A stretch of 64,000 bases of DNA from Amycolatopsis pithecellobii (GCF_009707865.1 NZ_WMBA01000046.1:1-64000); one strand, 5' to 3'; positions 44,842 through 54,676 are shown, numbered from the stretch's first letter. Numbers and translations are program-made. Notes: generated by a model not told the origin, from the sequence alone.

Positions 44842-45498
44842 TCAGAGTTGATCGAGCAGCCCACCCCGGTAGGCGAGCAACGCGGCTTGCACCCGGTTCG
44901 CGGCTCCGATCTTGGACAGGACCGCGGAAACGTAGCCTTTGACCGTCGCTTCGGACAGGTGGAGTTTGCCCCCGATCTCGGCGTTGGACAGACCCTGCCC
45001 GATGAGCGCGACGACCTCGCGTTCACGCTCCGAGAGGCTGGCCAGGAGCTTGCGGGCAGGCTGGGCGGCGCGCTGGCCCTCACGGTGCGCGCGCACCATG
45101 CGGGCGGCGACGCCGGGGTCGAGCACCGCCCCGCCGCGCGCGAGGTCGCGGACCGCGCGCAGGAGGGCGGCGGGCTCGATGTCCTTGAGCAGGAACCCGT
45201 TGGCACCGAGACGCAGGGCGAGACTGACGTACTCGTCCATGTCGAATGTGGTGAGCATCGCCACCGTCGGCGGCGACGGAAGGGCGAGGATGCCGCGGAG
45301 CGCGCGGATCCCGTCGTCGGGGCCGCGCATCTTGATGTCGAGCAGCACCACGTCGGGATGCACCCGGCGCGCGGTTTCCACCGCCGAGCGCCCGTCACTG
45401 GCCTCGCCGACGACCTCGATGTCCGGCGCGCCCCCCATCATCCCGCGCAGACTCGATCGAACCAGCTCTTCGTCGTCCGCGAACACCAGCTTGATCAA
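44842..45498 (-). CDS. NarL/FixJ-family response regulator
   Basis: 218 residues. Receiver domain with Asp54 in DVVLLDIKMRGPDDG, and a C-terminal LuxR helix-turn-helix: LSEREREVVALIGQGLSNAE and LSEATVKGYVSAVLSKIGAA. TTG start with CGGAGGG upstream; a GTG at codon 5 is possible. No partner histidine kinase is encoded within the window, so its signal is unknown. Situated between mprA and tRNA-Arg. Confidence 0.88.
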   Translation of the reverse strand: MIKLVFADDEELVRSSLRGMMGGAPDIEVVGEASDGRSAVETARRVHPDVVLLDIKMRGPDDGIRALRGILALPSPPTVAMLTTFDMDEYVSLALRLGANGFLLKDIEPAALLRAVRDLARGGAVLDPGVAARMVRAHREGQRAAQPARKLLASLSEREREVVALIGQGLSNAEIGGKLHLSEATVKGYVSAVLSKIGAANRVQAALLAYRGGLLDQL

Positions 45499-45644
45499 CG
45501 GGCCCTCCGGAGTTCGGTGGAGCGGGGTTTCCGCATCCCATTACGGAATGTTACCCACTGGTAGCGGTAGAGTCGACAAAGTTGGCCCGTTTGTCCACCT
45601 TGCCTTCCGAGCCACATCGGGCAACCGATAGGCTGTGCATGCCA

Positions 45645-45717
45645 GCCCTCGTAGCTCAGGGGATAGAGCACCGCTCTCCTAAAGCGGGTGTCGCAAGTTC
45701 GAATCTTGCCGGGGGCA
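45645..45717 (+). tRNA. tRNA-Arg (anticodon CCT)
   Basis: Begins GCCCTCGTAGCTCAGGGGAT. Acceptor GCCCTCG pairs with CGGGGGC, anticodon stem CCGCT/AGCGG with loop CTCCTAA gives anticodon CCT (reads AGG, arginine), T arm AAGTTCGAATCTT. 73 bases including discriminator A; no encoded CCA. It marks the end of the conserved core and the start of accessory genes. Confidence 0.95.
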
Positions 45718-45884
45718 CATTGATGATCCATATGTGCTCGTTGAACAATTCGGTCAGCCAGCGCGGTCGTCGATGGCTTCTCCGGCATGACGTGTCGTCT
45801 CCTCCACGGTCACTCCAGACGCTCCGCCCCGTTGACGCCCTTGTCGGAGAGATGGAGACTGGCGGAGAGTGCCAGGAGGGTCCA

Positions 45885-46487
45885 ATGGCTTGGAACTTGG
45901 CCGGTAGTTACAGCGAAACCTGCTCGTGCGAGCTCATGTGCCCATGCAACATGTCATTCGACCATGGGGCCACCTACGACTACTGCCGCGTGACTCTCGC
46001 CTTCAACATTCGTGAAGGAAAGGTCGAGGGCACGGACATCGCCGGGCGCAAGGTCGTGCTTATCGCCGATACCCCGAAGGTGATGACCGAGGGCAACTGG
46101 CGGGTCGGGGTGTTCATCGACGACGGCGCCACGGACGCGCAGTTCGACCAACTTGTCCAGGTCTTCAGTGGCCAGTTGGGTGGACCCATGGCCGGGCTGG
46201 CCCCACTCATCGGTGAGATGCTGGGCGTTCAGCGCGCGGCAATCGATCTCCGGGATGACGGCTTGCTCCACAGCGTCCACGTGGACGACGTGATCGACTT
46301 CGAGATCGAGGACATCGTTCCGTTCGGTGTGGAGTCCGGTGAGCCGGTGAGGTTCTCGGGGATGTTCCACCCGGTGGGGTCGGATCTGACCATGGCCGAG
46401 GCGAAGAGGACCCGGATCAGCGCCTTCGGCATCGAGTACGAGGGGAAGACGGGCTTGTCGAAGTCGGACTTCTCGTGGGCCGCCTGA
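45885..46487 (+). CDS. DUF1326 domain-containing protein
   Basis: 200 residues. SYSETCSCELMCPCNMSFDH carries four cysteines (CxC and CPC) that suggest metal or cofactor binding, as described for DUF1326. GRKVVLIADTPKVMTEGNWR and the C-terminal ISAFGIEYEGKTGLSKSDFS are also family-like. ATG at 45885 follows CAGGAGGG. It overlaps the next gene by 13 bases. DUF1326 and DUF2182 genes are often paired; their joint function is unknown. Confidence 0.85.
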   Translation: MAWNLAGSYSETCSCELMCPCNMSFDHGATYDYCRVTLAFNIREGKVEGTDIAGRKVVLIADTPKVMTEGNWRVGVFIDDGATDAQFDQLVQVFSGQLGGPMAGLAPLIGEMLGVQRAAIDLRDDGLLHSVHVDDVIDFEIEDIVPFGVESGEPVRFSGMFHPVGSDLTMAEAKRTRISAFGIEYEGKTGLSKSDFSWAA

Positions 46488-47305
46488 GGGGAATCACCGA
46501 CGTCGAGTCGCCTCCCGGCTCGGGTCCAGGTCCCGCTTTCGCCGCTAGCCGCACCCGGTTGGGCTTGGTCGTCGTCCTCCTCGCGCTCGCTGCTGTCGGA
46601 TGGTGGTGGACGGTCCGGGAGACGCGCGGCATGGACAACGGGCCGTGGTCGAGCCCGGGGACATTCGGCTGGTTCCTCGGGGTCTGGGTCGTAATGATGG
46701 CGGCGATGATGTTCCCGTCGGTCTCTCCGACAGTTGCGTTGTACTCGCGCATGAGCAACTCGCGGTGGCTGCCCTTGGCCTTCACCACCGGATACCTCAC
46801 CACGTGGACCGGCGCCGGCGTCATTGCCTTCATGATCGGTGTAGCCGGGCGACATGCAGCGGGCAAAGACCTCGCCTGGGACCACGCCGGGCGCTACATC
46901 GCCGGAGCAACACTCATCGCCGCCGCCGTCTACGAGTTGACCCCCCTCAAGAACGCCTGCCTGGGCAGGTGCCGAAGTCCGCTCGGCACGCTTCTCGGGT
47001 CGTGGCGCGACGGATGGACCGGGGCACTTCGAATGGGAGCCGTCAACGGCGCGTGGTGTGTCGGCTGCTGCTGGGCTCTGATGGCGTCGCTCTTCGCGTT
47101 GGGCGTCATGAGTGTCACCTGGATGGCAGTCGTCGCTGGACTCATCGCGCTCGAGAAGGTCATTCCGTGGCGCAGCGCGGCGATCTATGGAACGACACTC
47201 ATCCTCGTCGTACTGGGCGTGCTCGTACTCGCCGCCCCAGAGGCACTACCCGGTTTTAACGTTCCGGGTGACCCTCAGATGGTGATGACAACGATGGGGT
47301 CCTGA
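46475..47305 (+). CDS. DUF2182 integral membrane protein, predicted metal-binding
   Basis: 276 residues, about seven membrane segments. WVVMMAAMMFPSVSPTVALY is the signature Met-rich helix and KNACLGRCRSPLG plus VNGAWCVGCCWALMASLFAL hold the Cys pairs expected of DUF2182, which suggest copper or other soft-metal binding. GTG start inside the end of the DUF1326 gene implies translational coupling. The two probably form a membrane complex. No signal-specific evidence for substrate. Confidence 0.85.
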   Translation: MGRLRGITDVESPPGSGPGPAFAASRTRLGLVVVLLALAAVGWWWTVRETRGMDNGPWSSPGTFGWFLGVWVVMMAAMMFPSVSPTVALYSRMSNSRWLPLAFTTGYLTTWTGAGVIAFMIGVAGRHAAGKDLAWDHAGRYIAGATLIAAAVYELTPLKNACLGRCRSPLGTLLGSWRDGWTGALRMGAVNGAWCVGCCWALMASLFALGVMSVTWMAVVAGLIALEKVIPWRSAAIYGTTLILVVLGVLVLAAPEALPGFNVPGDPQMVMTTMGS

Positions 47306-47450
47306 GGAATCCAGACTTGGCGTGGAAACGACCGTGAGGCGGGCCCACGTGGCGTCGGTTGGCGCGACCCTGCTGGCCGCGCGGACGTGTCAAGCGAGAA
47401 GCCTTGGCACCCGCTCGTTGGCAGCGGCGGCGTCTCGGAGAGGCGAAGGT

Positions 47451-48974
47451 TCAGTTCACTTGCTTGGTGCGACCTGCCCAGAAGGGCTCACGCAGCAGGA
47501 ACTTCTGGAGCTTCCCAGTTGCGGTGCGTTCCAGGTTCTCCCGAAACTCGATGCGCTTCGGGCACTTGTACCCAGCGAGTCGTTCACGACAGTGCCGCAT
47601 CAGTTCTCCTTCGCCCGCGGCGTTGTCGGCAACGACGAGCGCCATCACCAGCTCGCCCCAGGTCTGGTCGGGAATTCCGATGACTGCCGCTTCGCGGACA
47701 GACGGATGTGACAGGAGCACATCCTCCACTTCGATCGACGAGACATTTTCGCCGCCTGAGACGATGACGTCCTTCTTGCGATCGATGATCGTCAGGTACC
47801 CATCCTCGATCAGACCTCCGTCGCCGGAGTGAAACCAACCACCCTCCTGCGCCGCCGCCGTCTCCTCCTCCATCTCCCAATAGCCGGCCATGCATTGGTT
47901 GGCTTGAGCAAGTACCTCCCCGGAGGCGTCGGTGCGCAGACGAACTCCCAAGGCCGGAGCGCCCTGCCGGCCGAGCAGCCGCGCCTGTTCATCGCGCGGC
48001 TTGTCGCACCACTCGGCTCGCATACGGTTGACGGTCAGTAGCGGTGAGGTCTCCGTCAGCCCGTAGATCTGGATGAACTCCCACCCCAATTCGTCCCTGA
48101 TGCGCTCGATGAGTCTGGTCGGTGGCGGTGCCCCAGCCACGACAGCTCGCACCCGGTCGCGTCCGGGAACGACTCCCTCCCAGTCTTGCGCTGCATCGAG
48201 AACGGCCGACAGGACCGTGGGCGCGGCACACAGGAGCGTCACTCTGTGGGTGTCGATTCTTCGCAGGATCTCCGCGCCATCGACCTTCCGGAGGACTACT
48301 TGCTTCACGCCCATCGCGCTGGTCGCGTATGGCATCCCCCAGCCGTTCGCGTGGAACATGGGGAGTGTGTGCAGATAAACGTCGTCGTCGTTCACGCCAA
48401 CGTGCCACCCGAATGTGGTGGCGTTGAGCCAGAGGTTGCGATGTGTCAGTACGACCCCCTTGGGCTTGGATGTCGTACCGGATGTGTAATTCACCGTTGC
48501 GGCCGCGGATTCGTCGGCTGCCCAGGGATTCGGCTCACCTGTCCTGTTCCATATGTCGTCGTCGTTTTCGCCAAAGACGACGGTGCGCTCTGACATTTCG
48601 GAACTGACGAGATGTGCCAGCTCCGGGTCTACGAAGACCAATTCAGCACCGGACTGCTCGAGGATGTAGTCGACCTCAGGACGAGCAAGGCGAAAGTTGA
48701 CCGGAACCAGGACCCGCCCCCAACACGACACTCCGAAGAAGGAGATGAGGAGCCGAGCTGAGTTCTGAGAGAGGACGGCCACACGAGCTCCGACTGGAAT
48801 GCCCATGTCATCGAGCGCGATTGCCTGGGAGCGGGCGAGCCGATCGACATCCCGATACGTCAGGGTGCCCAGCGATGGTGCGGGTTGGTCAGGTTCATCG
48901 ACAACCGCGACGCGCTCGGGGTAGACCGTGACGGCGCGATCGAGGAAGTCCTTGACCGTAAGCGGGAACTCCAT
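47451..48974 (-). CDS. Acyl-CoA synthetase (AMP-forming)
   Basis: 507 residues of the ANL superfamily. NYTSGTTSKPKGVVLTHRNL is the P-loop A3 motif, QIYGLTETSPL A5, GWFHSGDGGLIEDGYLTIID A7, and RTATGKLQKFLLRE the A10 catalytic Lys region. It activates a carboxylic acid as CoA thioester. The substrate may be medium-chain or aromatic. Last gene of the ABC importer operon, 48 bases after the FAH gene. It would feed the pathway product to beta-oxidation. Confidence 0.9.
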   Translation of the reverse strand: MEFPLTVKDFLDRAVTVYPERVAVVDEPDQPAPSLGTLTYRDVDRLARSQAIALDDMGIPVGARVAVLSQNSARLLISFFGVSCWGRVLVPVNFRLARPEVDYILEQSGAELVFVDPELAHLVSSEMSERTVVFGENDDDIWNRTGEPNPWAADESAAATVNYTSGTTSKPKGVVLTHRNLWLNATTFGWHVGVNDDDVYLHTLPMFHANGWGMPYATSAMGVKQVVLRKVDGAEILRRIDTHRVTLLCAAPTVLSAVLDAAQDWEGVVPGRDRVRAVVAGAPPPTRLIERIRDELGWEFIQIYGLTETSPLLTVNRMRAEWCDKPRDEQARLLGRQGAPALGVRLRTDASGEVLAQANQCMAGYWEMEEETAAAQEGGWFHSGDGGLIEDGYLTIIDRKKDVIVSGGENVSSIEVEDVLLSHPSVREAAVIGIPDQTWGELVMALVVADNAAGEGELMRHCRERLAGYKCPKRIEFRENLERTATGKLQKFLLREPFWAGRTKQVN

Positions 48975-49022
48975 GTTCGTACTCCTGGTTCGTACCTGCG
49001 AGGAACCTCGTGATGCCGCTGT

Positions 49023-49982
49023 TTACGCTGGGGTCCGAGCTTGGTAGATGTCAGCGTCCTGGGCGGGCTGGTACCTGTCGACGACCGTTGATCGCTGCGT
49101 CCCCAGTCCGGTGACTTCCAGGGTGACGACGTCGCCGGGCTTGAGAGGCGAGTGGGCCTCGAGACCCTCGTTGCCCCACGCCTCGGCCAGGCAGCCGCCA
49201 CCGGCCGTGCCGGAGCCGAAGACGTCGCCAGGGCGAACCTCGGTCCCTCGCGAGGCGTAGGCGATCATCTGCCCGTAGCTGAACGCCATATTGGACCAGG
49301 TGTCGCTACCGATGAGTTCGTCATTCACGTAAGCCCGCATGGGAAGGTTGAATGCGTTTCCGCGACGAAAGGGTTCCAGCTCGTCGGGCGTCACGAACCA
49401 GGGACCCATGGTGGTGGCCGAGTCCTTGCCCTTCGACGGCCCCAGACGCACGGTCATCTCCTTGAACTGGACGGAGCGGGCAGACCAGTCGTTCAAGATC
49501 ATGTAGCCGGCGATGAGTTCTTCGGCTTCGGCGACGCTCAGGTCGCGTCCTGCTCCCCCGATCACCGCTGCGACCTCGAGCTCGAAGTCGAACATCGTCT
49601 CGCCGGGCGGGATCTGCACGTCGTCGTAGGCGCCCAAGGTGGCGTACGGGTTGGTGAAGTAGAAGATGGGCGCGGCGTACCAGCGCTCCGGCACCCCGGC
49701 CTCGGGGTCGGCCAGCCGGATCGCGCCCTGGACGTGCTGCTCGAAGGTCATGTAGTCGCGAACAGTCGGTGGCGTCGGGATAGGCGCCAGGACTTCAAGC
49801 CCCTCGACGGCCAGTTCCTCGTCCAATCTCGTCAAGGCGTCCTCACCGGCTCGGCGAAGCGCGACCCCGCCTTCCTGGAGAAGACCCAATAGCGTGACGC
49901 CTTCAGGAAGGGTGTACACCTTGTCGCCGGCGGCGACGGTCAGTCGCTCTATGCCGTTGTGCAAGACGGTCATGAATCGCAT
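49023..49982 (-). CDS. Fumarylacetoacetate hydrolase family protein
   Basis: 319 residues. FDFELEVAAVIGGAGRDLSV gives the Glu metal ligands and MILNDWSARSVQFKEM the Asp; GKDSATTMGPWFVTPDEL and SGTAGGGCLAEAWG are substrate-site loops of FAH-type C-C hydrolases/decarboxylases. Acts on beta-diketo acids with Mg or Ca. ATG at 49982. Between the MBL and acyl-CoA ligase genes. It is intact, unlike the FAH gene of the O-demethylase operon 35 kb away, and might in principle cover for it. Confidence 0.9.
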   Translation of the reverse strand: MRFMTVLHNGIERLTVAAGDKVYTLPEGVTLLGLLQEGGVALRRAGEDALTRLDEELAVEGLEVLAPIPTPPTVRDYMTFEQHVQGAIRLADPEAGVPERWYAAPIFYFTNPYATLGAYDDVQIPPGETMFDFELEVAAVIGGAGRDLSVAEAEELIAGYMILNDWSARSVQFKEMTVRLGPSKGKDSATTMGPWFVTPDELEPFRRGNAFNLPMRAYVNDELIGSDTWSNMAFSYGQMIAYASRGTEVRPGDVFGSGTAGGGCLAEAWGNEGLEAHSPLKPGDVVTLEVTGLGTQRSTVVDRYQPAQDADIYQARTPA

Positions 49983-50007
49983 GTGGTGTCCTAGTCGATC
50001 GAGTCGG

Positions 50008-50943
50008 TCAAACTGAGGTCGCGAGGAGCGCCTGGTTGTACTGCACTGCGTCTTCGAACGCCGCGAAAAGGTCGAACTTCCAATCCGAGATCTCTGCGTA
50101 GGCACGGTGCAGGTTGAGCACGACACGCTCGGCATCAGGGAGCGTCGCGAAGTCGCCGAGCTCGGTGCGCTTGGCCGCCTCGAGCGGCGAGAGTCCTGAT
50201 GCGATTCCGCTCTCGGCTGCGGATTGGATCAGCCGGTAGTAGTTGCGGTGCGACTCCAGAACCGTCTGGAGTTCTTGGCGCTCGAGTACCTCTCCGTGGC
50301 CAGGGACGATCACGCTTGCGTCGAACTCAGCCATCCAGTCCAGGCAGCGAAGCGCGCCGTCGAGTGACCCCATGAAGACCAAGGGCGTCACATCGTGAAA
50401 CAGCAGGTCACCTGTAAACAGCACCCCGGCTGTCGGGACGAATGCAACCGAGTCGCCGGTGGTGTGTGCGGCATAGCCGGGATGAACGACATGTACTTCG
50501 GTGCTTCCGCTGTGAAGGACCAGTCGGTCCTCGTAGGTGACCGAAGGAAGCCGCTTCGTGACGTTTCCCCAGTCCGGAGGCGGGCTCCAGAATGGCGGGC
50601 ACGCGTCAATAATGGTGTCCTCCGCCAACCCGGCCCGCATCTGCGAGTGGCCGACGATGCTCGTAGTGCTCGGGAGCAGGCTGTTGCCGTGCGTGTGGTC
50701 CCCGTGCAAGTGGGTGTTCACGGCGAATCGAATCGGTGATTCGGGCCGCACAGCGTTTACCTGTTCCAGGAGCCGGCGGGTGCGCACTTCGGTGGCGCAG
50801 GTGTCGATGAGTATGTCGCCGTCGTCACCCGCGACCAGACCAGCGTTGTTGATCCACCACGAACCGTCACCCTGCGTCCAAGCCCACACCCTCGGCGCAA
50901 CCTCGGAAAGGGCGCCATCCCCAATTTCGGATTGAGTGCTCAA
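50008..50943 (-). CDS. MBL-fold metallo-hydrolase
   Basis: 311 residues. NTHLHGDHTHGNSL contains the complete HxHxDH metal motif, HPGYAAHTTGDSVAF the third His, LFTGDLLFHDV the bridging Asp and VIVPGHGEVLE the last His: a binuclear zinc hydrolase. TTG start with GAAGGAAA upstream. Groups with cytoplasmic lactonases and alkylsulfatase-like hydrolases. Possibly opens a lactone or thioester. Downstream of the ABC permease by 54 bases. Confidence 0.87.
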   Translation of the reverse strand: MSTQSEIGDGALSEVAPRVWAWTQGDGSWWINNAGLVAGDDGDILIDTCATEVRTRRLLEQVNAVRPESPIRFAVNTHLHGDHTHGNSLLPSTTSIVGHSQMRAGLAEDTIIDACPPFWSPPPDWGNVTKRLPSVTYEDRLVLHSGSTEVHVVHPGYAAHTTGDSVAFVPTAGVLFTGDLLFHDVTPLVFMGSLDGALRCLDWMAEFDASVIVPGHGEVLERQELQTVLESHRNYYRLIQSAAESGIASGLSPLEAAKRTELGDFATLPDAERVVLNLHRAYAEISDWKFDLFAAFEDAVQYNQALLATSV

Positions 50944-50997
50944 TTGCGTTTCCTTCGTTTCGTCACGACTGCCGGCGATTCCCGAACGGCGTGGCCC

Positions 50998-51984
50998 TCA
51001 ACCGCTGCGCCGTGCTTGCACGTCGATTGCCGCGGCGATCAGGATGATGCTGCCGTAGACGATGTTTCCGTAGAGCGGATCCAGGTCGAGGAGGTTGAAC
51101 CCGTTCTCGATAAGCGCAAGGAAGAGAACACCGACAACGGTTCTCCATACCGCTCCGTCACCGCCCCGGATACTGGTTCCGCCTACCACGACAGCCGCGA
51201 TGCTGATCAGCACGAGGTTCGATCCGGCCGTGACCGGTACGCTGCCTGACTGTGACGCCGACAGAATTCCGGCGATTGCCGCTCCGAGTCCGCTGATGAC
51301 GAACGTCGCCATCCGAATTCCGGTGACCGAGACACCTGAGAGTTGAGCAGCGAGGGCGTTGCCGCCGGCCGCGTACATGTATCGGCCGTAGATCGTCCGC
51401 GCCAGCAGGTAGCCGAGCAAGACTACCCAGCCGATGAACACCCAGGTCATCAGATCGAGCCCGAGAAATTGTCGAGCTGACAGGGTGATGAAATCGACGT
51501 TGGTGGTGTTGGAAGTCCGCCCACCGGTGACGACGAGAATGACGCCGCCCATGACCAAGCTCGAGGCGAGCGTTGCGATGAAGGAGTTCACTCCGAACTT
51601 CGTGACAATAACGCCGTTCACCGTGCCCAGCAGCATTCCGGTGAGCATGCCGGCGGCAATTCCCAGTATCAGCGGATGATTCTCGACCACCCTCACCGTC
51701 ACGATTGCCGAGGCGGCGAACATCGCTCCCACCGATAGGTCGAAGTTGCCCGCCACGATCAGGAGCGTTGCCGCGCATGCCATGATGCCCAAGATTGCTG
51801 ACTGGCTGGCAACATTCCGCAGGTTGAGGACCGTGAGGAAGTTGTCGGCGGCGATGGACAGGTAGACGAAGAGCGCGACCGCCAACAGGAGGACGGCGTA
51901 CTCACGGACTACCTTGGCCAGCGAGCCACTTCGTGACCCGGTCCGGCCGGTCGACGCGATGTCGATCTCCTGACTAGTCGTCAC
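50998..51984 (-). CDS. ABC transporter permease (RbsC-like)
   Basis: 328 residues, eight to ten membrane helices. GVIVTKFGVNSFIATLASSL and GGTSIRGGDGAVWRTVVGVL are the conserved loops of the ribose/autoinducer-2 permease family. It pairs with the RbsA-type ATPase, whose stop overlaps its GTG start (GTGA). Carries a pentose, sugar-like or small hydrophilic solute. Also a candidate for importing a glycoside or other nutrient of the catabolic cluster. Confidence 0.92.
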   Translation of the reverse strand: MTTSQEIDIASTGRTGSRSGSLAKVVREYAVLLLAVALFVYLSIAADNFLTVLNLRNVASQSAILGIMACAATLLIVAGNFDLSVGAMFAASAIVTVRVVENHPLILGIAAGMLTGMLLGTVNGVIVTKFGVNSFIATLASSLVMGGVILVVTGGRTSNTTNVDFITLSARQFLGLDLMTWVFIGWVVLLGYLLARTIYGRYMYAAGGNALAAQLSGVSVTGIRMATFVISGLGAAIAGILSASQSGSVPVTAGSNLVLISIAAVVVGGTSIRGGDGAVWRTVVGVLFLALIENGFNLLDLDPLYGNIVYGSIILIAAAIDVQARRSG

Positions 51985-53531
51985 GATGCCACCGCCGTTC
52001 CGAACGCGTGTCCGAGGATCACGTCCGCGGACAGCGATCCGTCTGCATCTGCAACCTCACCCACTATCTGACCCCTTCTCATGACCAAAACGCGGTTCGC
52101 CAACCCGATGACCTCTTCGAGTTCTGACGAGATGATCAGGACGGCCATGCCCTGCCGCGCCATTTCGGATATGAGCTCGTAAATTCGTGCCCTCGCGCCA
52201 ACATCGACACCCTGACTCGGCTCGTCCGCGATGAAGATCTTCGGCGAGGTCATGAGCCATTTCGCGAACATGACCTTCTGCTGATTCCCACCGGAAAGTG
52301 TTCCCACGGCTGCGTTCGCGGCCGATGCTCGTACGCCGACCTTCGCCAGCATTTCGTTGGCGGAGTCCCGCTCCTCGCGTCTGCGAACTCGCGTCAGGGC
52401 AGCAAGGCGGCGCAACCGCGGAAGACTGACGTTCTCGGTCACCGAGCGTTCCAGCATGAGTCCGAGCTCCTTGCGGTTCTCGGGAAGCATGGCGATACCA
52501 GCGTTGATTGCTCGTCGCACCGAGTTGATTCGAATGGTCTCACCATTGATCTGGATGGTGCCATCGTGGGGGTCAGCGCCAAAGATCGCGCGGGCCAGCT
52601 CACTGCGGCCACTCCCGACAAGACCGGCGACACCGAGGATCTCGCCTGGCCAGATCTCGAGGCTGATGCTTTCAAGACCCGACGCGGAACCGAGATCCAA
52701 GACGCGCAATGCGGGCGTCCCCCTGCGGTCCGGCGTGATCTTTGCCGGGTATTCCGAGGCAAGGCTCTGTCCCGTCATCGAGGTGACGAGGGAATCGGGT
52801 GTCTCGTTTCCCGCGGAACCGGTTCGCACGTATCTCCCATCGCGGAGAACCGTGATGTTGTCGCAGACCGCCAAGACTTCGTCGAGATGATGCGACACGA
52901 ACACAATCGTTCGACCCTCCGCGGCCAGACGGCGGGTCGCGGCGACAAGCTGCCGTGCCTCGTCGGAACTCAGTGCGGCCGTCGGTTCGTCCATGACGAT
53001 GAGTCGTGCGTCGCGGGCGACTGCCCGGAGAATCTCTGCCTTCTGCTGTTCACTCTTGCGGAGCGCCCCCAGCCGAGCGTTCGGGTCGAGCGAAAACCCG
53101 ACTTGCTCACTCAACTCGAGGAATCGCTTCCGCAACTGCTTCCGGTTTACTGCAATTCCACGCCGGGGCTCCTGCCCGAGCATTACGTTCTCGGCGACTG
53201 TCAGGTAGGGCACTACAGCGAGTTCCTGCGCCACGATCGAGATGCCGTGCGCCAGAGCTTCTGCGGTGCTTCGAAGCCGGATCGGCTTGCCATCGACCAT
53301 TATCTCGCCGGCGTCCGGGGCAACCACGCCGGCGATGATCTTGCCCAACGTCGACTTGCCGGCGCCGTTCTCGCCACACAGGCCGCGAATCTCCCCCGGC
53401 TCAACGGTGAGCGATACGCCTTTGAGTGCATGGATCGCGCCGTACCGCTTCTCGACCTCGTTGACGGTGAGAGCCAACCCCCGGCCCGTAGCTGAGGGCT
53501 GGCTGCTCGCAGTTCCGACGAACGTGTTCAC
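51981..53531 (-). CDS. Sugar-type ABC transporter ATP-binding protein (RbsA-like, two ABC domains)
   Basis: 516 residues with two nucleotide-binding domains. Domain 1: GLCGENGAGKSTLGKI Walker A, LRKSEQQKAEI signature, LIVMDEPTAAL Walker B. Domain 2: GVAGLVGSGRSELARA (degenerate Walker A as in RbsA), LSGGNQQKVMFA, IFIADEPSQG. GTG start overlaps the binding-protein gene stop, and it is coupled to the permease downstream. Energises uptake with the neighbours. Confidence 0.93.
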   Translation of the reverse strand: MNTFVGTASSQPSATGRGLALTVNEVEKRYGAIHALKGVSLTVEPGEIRGLCGENGAGKSTLGKIIAGVVAPDAGEIMVDGKPIRLRSTAEALAHGISIVAQELAVVPYLTVAENVMLGQEPRRGIAVNRKQLRKRFLELSEQVGFSLDPNARLGALRKSEQQKAEILRAVARDARLIVMDEPTAALSSDEARQLVAATRRLAAEGRTIVFVSHHLDEVLAVCDNITVLRDGRYVRTGSAGNETPDSLVTSMTGQSLASEYPAKITPDRRGTPALRVLDLGSASGLESISLEIWPGEILGVAGLVGSGRSELARAIFGADPHDGTIQINGETIRINSVRRAINAGIAMLPENRKELGLMLERSVTENVSLPRLRRLAALTRVRRREERDSANEMLAKVGVRASAANAAVGTLSGGNQQKVMFAKWLMTSPKIFIADEPSQGVDVGARARIYELISEMARQGMAVLIISSELEEVIGLANRVLVMRRGQIVGEVADADGSLSADVILGHAFGTAVAS

Positions 53532-54574
53532 TGCGTGTACTCACCCTTGAAGCCCGGGAAGTCCTGGAGGTTCTTCTGGGTCATGGCGAGCGGAAGGCCC
53601 GCCGCCTGCAGGGGATTGACCGAGGTGGGAATCTGCTTCCCGTGCACGGCATCCGCCGTGAGGCCCAGCGCGATCTTCATCTCCGTGGCGGGCAGATTGA
53701 TCGTCGAACCGTAAATCTCACCGCGCCGCATAGCCGCCATGACTTCCTCACTGCCTCCGGCCGTCGCGATCAGGACGTCCTTGCCGGGCACCAGTCCCTG
53801 CGCCTTCAGCGCGGTGATCGCTCCCGACGTTCCCTGCGTCGCGTACGACAGGATGAGGTCGAGCCCGGGGCTCTTTTGGAGGAAGGTCTTTGTAGCCGCT
53901 ACGGCCGCTCCGGTATCGGTCTCACTCGAGATCTCCCCAACGATCCTCATGTTGGGGTTCGTTTTGATCGCCGCGCTCAGCTTTTCGTCGATGATCGCGT
54001 CGCCCTGGGGGAGGCTGTTCGTGGTCCGCAGCCACCCGATCTCACACGGGTGCCTGTCGGCGCATGCCGGGATCACGATGTCGTTGATGAGGGTGTCGAT
54101 CTGCGTGTCGAGCGGGACGAGGACCTGCGACAGAACACCGGGAGTCGTGGGCGCAGCGGTAGAGGTGTCGGTCCCGATAGGACCGAACATGCCGAGCACA
54201 GGAATACCTGCAGCCTTGGCCGCCGTTGCGCAAGCCACGCTCGCGGAGGGGATCGCGGAGTTCACCAAGATCGCGTTGTACTTGCCCGAAGCGATCGCGT
54301 CCTTGCACGAGGAGACGGTCTTGGCCGGGTCGAACACGGCGTCGAACATCGTCGCCTTGATCCCGAGCTTGGCCGCCTCGCTCTCCATCGCGTCATTCCC
54401 CGCGACGCAGTACGGCGCAGCGGTGCAGTTGAGTACCGCGACACTGACCTCAGCGGCAGCGTTGCCCTTGGGCGTCTTCGAATCGGGTGCACACCCGGCC
54501 AGGGCAATCGTGGACGCGAATGCCGCAATGACCACGAACTTCTTGGTCCACTGATTGATTGAGAAGTAGCTCAC
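53528..54574 (-). CDS. Periplasmic-type sugar-binding lipoprotein
   Basis: 348 residues. A lipobox LAGC puts the lipidated Cys at 28, after the hydrophobic segment FVVIAAFASTIA. The body is a type I periplasmic-binding fold: AILVNSAIPSASVACATAAK, VLGMFGPIGTDTS, IVGEISSETDTGAAVAATKT and VLIATAGGSEEVMAAM. GTG start with AGGAGC. First gene of the six-gene unit to 47451, with the 23-bp motif 103 bases upstream. Ligand unknown, probably a sugar or polyol-like solute. Confidence 0.92.
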   Translation of the reverse strand: MSYFSINQWTKKFVVIAAFASTIALAGCAPDSKTPKGNAAAEVSVAVLNCTAAPYCVAGNDAMESEAAKLGIKATMFDAVFDPAKTVSSCKDAIASGKYNAILVNSAIPSASVACATAAKAAGIPVLGMFGPIGTDTSTAAPTTPGVLSQVLVPLDTQIDTLINDIVIPACADRHPCEIGWLRTTNSLPQGDAIIDEKLSAAIKTNPNMRIVGEISSETDTGAAVAATKTFLQKSPGLDLILSYATQGTSGAITALKAQGLVPGKDVLIATAGGSEEVMAAMRRGEIYGSTINLPATEMKIALGLTADAVHGKQIPTSVNPLQAAGLPLAMTQKNLQDFPGFKGEYTQ

Positions 54575-54676
54575 TGTTGCTCCTATGCATGGCGGCTATC
54601 CCCAGATCCACCCTCGCGAAAGTCGGACTGTTGTTGCATCGGTCACCGGACGCTAAGCCGGCTCTGTGACGGCAAC

